Shown here piece after piece: positions 8,155-10,898 of a stretch of 10,898 nucleotides of DNA. The position numbers and the translations under genes were made by a program. The stretch comes from Larix sibirica (lineage: Eukaryota; Streptophyta; Pinopsida; Pinales; Pinaceae), in the NCBI GenBank assembly GCA_004151065.3, contig NWUY0304947760.1, positions 993 through 11,890 of the forward strand, given 5' to 3'. Numbering within the stretch: the first letter of the stretch is position 1; each line of letters begins with the position of its first letter. The notes beneath the pieces are model-generated. The model worked only from the letters and a program-made list of their open reading frames with translations, did no database searches and had not been told where the DNA came from.

Positions 8155-8168
8155 GAGCTCTGATACCA
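8155..8168 (-). other. Minus-strand primer binding site for initiator tRNA-Met
   Basis: On the minus strand this reads TGGTATCAGAGCTC. The first 12 bases are perfectly complementary to the 3' end of plant initiator tRNA-Met (GCTCTGATACCA), a better match than the plus-strand site at 7443. One base upstream on the minus strand the sequence ends GAGTCA, giving the canonical LTR-CA, single spacer base, PBS arrangement. A tRNA gene is not an alternative, since nuclear plant tRNA genes do not encode CCA and no tRNA body is present. Confidence 0.65.
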
Positions 8169-8210
8169 ATGACTCCCTACATAGAAAATACCTATGTAGG
8201 ACTGGTATCA
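8161..8210. repeat. Nested inverted repeat at the minus LTR/PBS junction
   Basis: TGATACCA (8161-8168) pairs with TGGTATCA (8203-8210). Inside them CCTACATAG (8176-8184) pairs with CTATGTAGG (8192-8200) across a 7-base loop. The outer arm is the core of the minus-strand PBS, so its mirror creates a second, plus-oriented PBS-like word. Spacers between outer and inner arms differ (7 versus 2 bases). A third CCTACATAG lies at about 8081. It could be a head-to-head duplication or a U5-PBS stem. Confidence 0.8.
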
Positions 8211-8683
8211 CCTTCTAGAAGATTGGAACATTGCTGCAAATACTGTGGTGAAGAATGTGTGAACCCTAAGTGTTGCGTTGAACACATATTAAAGTTTCTA
8301 TTTGTTAGAATTGAAGCATGGAGTTCCTCATGCATTGTGGTATCAATTAGGGACTGGTTGTATATCAATTGTTGAAGATTGGTGTACTTTTATTGAGTTG
8401 ATTGATGCATTAAAGTGTATGATTTCCATTGGTAGACTAGACTGCCTCTATTGTTGCTCACTGCATCATTGAAATTGTTGTGTATCATATTTTCAAAGTG
8501 AAGATGCTACGTAGGAGCTGCAAGGAGCTACATTGGATTGTTGATCATCATTGGAGCTATTGTAGATTGATTCACTATGTTTGTTGTATTGGTACATTAT
8601 ATTTTGTTGAGTTTGTATTAATGTGTATTACTTGCCTACATTAATTACTACGTATTGGTATATGCATTGAAGAGTGGTAGTCA
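8170..8683 (-). mobile_element. Putative minus-strand LTR (second copia element)
   Basis: On the plus strand the segment begins TGACTCCC (8170-8177), one base beyond the minus-strand PBS, and a candidate far end is GGTAGTCA (8676-8683). These give short inverted termini TGACTACC…GGGAGTCA on the minus strand with one mismatch. The 514-bp length is normal for a copia LTR. The minus strand has CAATAAAAG about 215 bases before its 3' end, a possible poly-A signal. I found no convincing TATA placement and no second LTR. The far boundary is a guess. The alternative is that this is simply rearranged leader of the plus-strand element. Confidence 0.3.
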
Positions 8684-8820
8684 TATACAAATGAGTTTTA
8701 AAGAATATTAAGACTTATCACAACTTTCTTGGAGAGACATGTATTCAAATTTGATTGTATTCTGCAAACTTGGAGAATATTTTTTTTTGTAAAAAAAGGT
8801 AGCAAAGACAATAGACTGGC

Positions 8821-9151
8821 GCATTCCTTTGTTATTTTCCCGAACACTATGAATTTGTAGATTGATTATATGGCTAGATTGGAAATGAAGCATTCTTAGA
8901 AGATTCATTCTAAGAGAGGATGCAAAAGAAGGACTATGAGAGACAAGGGGGATGAGAAACTTCATCTTCAATGTGTCTGTTGTGGCAAAGATGGACATGA
9001 AGCAAAGAATTGCATAATTTCATGGGAAAAGATCATAGGGAAAAATTAGAAAGAAGCAATAAACATAGTTTCGTATGTGGTTAAACCTCTTAAATCTGCT
9101 CGTTTTGTTGTTGCACAATGTAATATTGGCATAAATGAAGTTTTATTAGCA
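8821..9151 (+). pseudogene. gag: Ty1/copia gag relic with CCHC zinc knuckle
   Basis: Gag forms the particle and packages element RNA through its zinc knuckle. At 8972-9013 the frame reads CVCCGKDGHEAKNC, a perfect C-x2-C-x4-H-x4-C knuckle, preceded by a basic stretch (SKRGCKRRTMRDKGDEK). Upstream in another frame, FPEHYEFVD (about 8836-8862) resembles the LPxSY segment of copia gag. A frameshift therefore lies near 8880, with stops at 8863, 8875 and in front of the basic stretch. After the knuckle the frame meets TAG at 9047-9049 and continues as spacer toward protease. The N-terminal two thirds of gag are missing or unrecognisable, displaced by the anomalous block upstream. Confidence 0.75.
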
Positions 9152-9153
9152 CT

Positions 9154-9386
9154 TCATTTGCATCTTGGAAGGATACATGGATACTTGACACAAGTGCAAC
9201 TGGCACATGACGTTTAGGAAATATTTTTTTGAAGAATTAGATGACAATGTAGACAGTGTAGTGTATTTTGCAGATAAGTCCAGCATCAATCCTAAGGGAA
9301 TTGGTTCCATTAGGCTAAAATTACTTGGATTCCTTGATTTTTTGTTGCATAATGTTCTCTATCTTCCAGAGTTGCAGAGGAACTAG
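9154..9386 (+). pseudogene. pol: Ty1/copia aspartic protease relic
   Basis: This domain would process the copia polyprotein. WILDTSATG at 9178-9204 is the active-site region. Family members have D-(T/S)-G-A, and here Gly is Ser (AGT), which should abolish the catalytic loop. The gag frame shifts near 9153 to enter this segment, and a further one-base loss near 9205 moves to a third frame starting MTFRKYFFEE (9207). That frame retains YFADKSSINPKGIGSI and FLLHNVLYLPELQRN, the usual end of the copia protease, before an in-frame TAG at 9384-9386. Collinearity with the family is excellent apart from these lesions. Confidence 0.85.
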
Positions 9387-10113
9387 TTGTCCCTTGTGCA
9401 TATCCGAAAGCAAGGCCATTCCATCCACATATTTGATGGGAATGTAGATATAAGAAGATCCTCTGACAAACAAGTCTTCATGACTAGGTATGAAGATGAG
9501 AAACTATTGAAGTTGAAAGGGACATCTGCAAGAACGAAGAATTTTACCTGCCACTTTCAGCACAAAGAAGGTGCATTGTCCTTTAGTCTCTTGTGGCATG
9601 CTAGATAATGGAACATAAACTATGATAGTATCTGCTTGTTGAAGAATAATGGTTTTTTTTTTCCCACCATTCCAAGGAAATTGACACAATGCGATGCTTG
9701 TATTCTTGGAAAGCATAATAAGCAAATTTTTCACGATTCCAATTATAGAACATGTAGAAAACTATAATTGATACGCTCGTATTTGTGTGGCCCTATGCCT
9801 GTTGTTTCTAGTAATGGTAACAAGTATATCATGACTTTTATAGATGACTACACTAGGATGTGTTGGGTCTATTTGCTAAAATACCAATCTCAAGCCTTTG
9901 AAACATTTAAGAACTTCCATGCATGGATTCAAAATGAAACACAATTGCAGATTAGCTCCCTTCGTACTGACAATGGAGGAGAATATACATCAAATAAATT
10001 TGAATCCTATCTTTGACAACATGGGATTAGGCATTAAACCAAGGTTCCATACAATCCTCAAGAAAATGGTGTGGCAGAAAGAATGAATAGAACCCTCTTG
10101 AATATGATATTGC
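9387..10113 (+). pseudogene. pol: GAG-pre-integrase and integrase core relic
   Basis: Integrase inserts element cDNA into the host genome. The frame runs on from protease with SLVHIRKQGHSIHIFDG and LLKLKGTSARTKNF. The N-terminal zinc site begins LWHAR (His codon 9600). The second His position reads Asn (AAC, 9612), and the Cys pair CDAC is intact (9690-9701). In the core, the first catalytic Asp, in the segment before CGPM, is Tyr (TAT 9780-9782). The second Asp is present in LRTDNGGEY (GAC 9969-9971). The Glu is present in ENGVAERMNRT (GAA 10077-10079), exactly 35 codons after it, the classic D35E spacing. In-frame stops lie at 9606, 9765, 10014 and 10035, yet there is no net frameshift from 9207 to about 10107. 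Confidence 0.92.
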
Positions 10114-10114
10114 C

Positions 10115-10413
10115 ATGTTATTTTTCAATAATTTCAAATTGATGTTTTGGGGTGATGCAGTTTTATGTGCAGTCTATTTGAGAAATCGAAGTCCAACTCA
10201 TGTTGTTGGAAACGTAAATCGACAAGAAATTTGGTATGGACACATCCCCTCGGTGAGGCATCTCAGGGTCTATGGTTCCACCTATTATGCCTTGATACCA
10301 AAGGAACAAAGAAACAAATTCAATGCTTGAAGTTGGAAGTGCATTTTATTGGGGTATTCAAATACCACCAAGGCATATCGTCTTTATGATAGGTAAGTAA
10401 AAAATGTATTCTT
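10115..10413 (+). pseudogene. pol: Integrase C-terminal region relic
   Basis: After a frameshift near 10110 the reading continues as MLFFNNFKLMFWGDAVLCAVYLRNRSPTHVVG and then IPSVRHLRVYGSTYYALIPKEQRNKFNA, up to a TGA at 10328. This corresponds to the end of the integrase domain and the copia-specific segment that follows. The same frame goes on past the stop with WKCILLGYSNTTKAYRLYD, meets TAA at 10394-10396, and reaches VFFRE before another shift near 10415. The highly recognisable RHLRV(F/Y)GS and KC(I/L)(F/L)LGYS motifs make the assignment firm. Translations in the overlapping frames at 9898-10086 and 10165-10389 are shadows. Confidence 0.9.
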
Positions 10414-10416
10414 TCG

Positions 10417-10898
10417 AGAGATGTTATTTTTCTTGAAATGAATAAAAATGGAAAGTCTATTGAGAGGCAACTTGATCATCTAAAAAATTCCCCCATGTAA
10501 AGGCCTTTCATGAATTTGACAATGAGATTCCACATCTTTAAGGGGGGGTCTGTATCTGGAATCAATCTCTGGAATCTCCTTTTGTAGCCTAATCCCCCCC
10601 TCATGAAGAAGTTCCCACAACTTCAATTGAATATGAGGTTCAATTGGATGATGTGATTGAGAGGATTGGAAGATTGAACCTTGAAGAGAATTAAGTGCCA
10701 CCAACTAAGCAATATGGACCTTCACGAAAAGTTCCAAAGTAGGTCACAAAGCCACTTGAAAGTGTCGATCCTAATGAAGTTGGAAAGACATGAACTAGGA
10801 CTTCAACAATGCAAGAAGATGGAGGAGTTGTAGATAGTTCAAGTTCGGGTGATGTAGAAAATATGGATTTTTCATATGATTGTGAATTGAATTTATCT
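10417..10898 (+). pseudogene. pol: Integrase-to-RT linker relic, cut by the window end
   Basis: In one frame RDVIFLEMNKNGKSIERQLDHL (10417 to about 10482) follows the integrase end. Near 10492, within a run of five C, the frame shifts to one that stays collinear to the last base: VKAFHEFDNEIPHL, then SLESPF, then PPHEEVPTTSIEYEVQLDDV, and finally a Ser/Asp-rich tail ending SYDCELNLS. Stops in that frame lie at 10539, 10590, 10692, 10740 and 10791. The acidic, Pro/Ser-rich make-up is typical of the poorly conserved spacer before copia reverse transcriptase. The RT domain should begin shortly past the edge. Confidence 0.85.

Larger units (their letters stand above)
6997..10898 (+). mobile_element. 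Degenerate Ty1/copia LTR retrotransposon, 5' portion
   Basis: A plus-strand element with LTR, initiator-Met PBS, gag CCHC knuckle, protease, integrase and the integrase-RT linker in that order. Integrase preceding RT is the Ty1/copia order (in Ty3/gypsy it follows RNase H). It continues past the right edge before reverse transcriptase. The pol relic is collinear with its family but carries at least ten stops and several frameshifts, so it is non-autonomous. The segment at about 7452-8683 does not fit the element and appears inserted or rearranged. The distance from PBS to knuckle (about 1.5 kb) is longer than the roughly 0.8-1.1 kb usual for copia gag, which agrees with an insertion. Confidence 0.9.

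Noticed and set aside
8338-8345. Another TGGTATCA on the plus strand, as a third PBS
   Set aside because: Only 8 bases match the tRNA end, the next bases (ATT) do not, and no LTR-like CA terminus sits just before it.
8169-8375. Cys-rich 68-codon forward frame (CCKYCGEEC and following)
   Set aside because: It begins inside the palindrome and lies wholly in the putative minus-strand LTR. The Cys spacing matches no family I know.
8708-8998. 96-codon reverse frame
   Set aside because: It overlaps the gag relic and its CCHC knuckle on the other strand and has no motif of its own.
9504-9734. 76-codon reverse frame
   Set aside because: Antisense shadow of the pre-integrase relic.
10480-10704. 74-codon reverse frame
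   Set aside because: Antisense shadow of the linker, whose plus-strand frame is collinear with copia pol.
1-10898. CRISPR arrays, tRNA or rRNA genes, and bacterial-type operons
   Set aside because: No regularly spaced repeats, no cloverleaf or rRNA-like sequence, and the whole window fits decayed plant nuclear DNA.

Overview
The window looks like nuclear DNA from a land plant with a large, repeat-filled genome. A gymnosperm is plausible, but that is inference. The grounds are AT-rich non-coding sequence, microsatellites, no intact protein gene over almost 11 kb, and a heavily decayed Ty1/copia LTR retrotransposon primed by initiator tRNA-Met.

Layout. Positions 1-6996 are intergenic. They hold an (AT)n microsatellite, a 50-bp tandem duplication at 371-469, a possible unidentified coding relic at 814-1065, a TATA-like site beside a 12-bp palindrome near 1790, an 80-bp-period repeat at 2803-2941, a compound (TC)21(TG)11 microsatellite at 4285-4348, an unidentified 112-codon ORF at 5022-5360, and a diverged direct duplication at about 6023-6277. 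Nothing in this half is a gene I would defend as functional.

Positions 6997-10898 are a plus-strand Ty1/copia element that runs off the right edge. In order it has a 5' LTR (6997-7441), a primer binding site (7443-7451), a scrambled leader and gag segment, a gag CCHC knuckle (8972-9013), an aspartic protease relic (motif at 9178-9204), a GAG-pre-integrase and integrase relic (9387-10113), an integrase C-terminal part (10115-10413) and the acidic linker toward reverse transcriptase (to 10898). Reverse transcriptase, RNase H and the 3' LTR lie outside the window. At least a dozen stops, about six frameshifts, a protease DTSA in place of DTGA, and loss of the first integrase aspartate make it a dead copy that can only be mobilised in trans, if at all.

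Between the plus-strand PBS and the gag knuckle lies an anomalous block (about 7452-8683). It carries a better-preserved initiator-Met PBS on the minus strand (8155-8168), flanked by what may be a minus-strand LTR (8170-8683) and a nested palindrome. The simplest reading is a second, inverted copia fragment nested in the first. I found no evidence of a new molecular system. The most interesting structures are the facing PBS pair, the palindrome at their junction, and the two unidentified coding-like stretches upstream.
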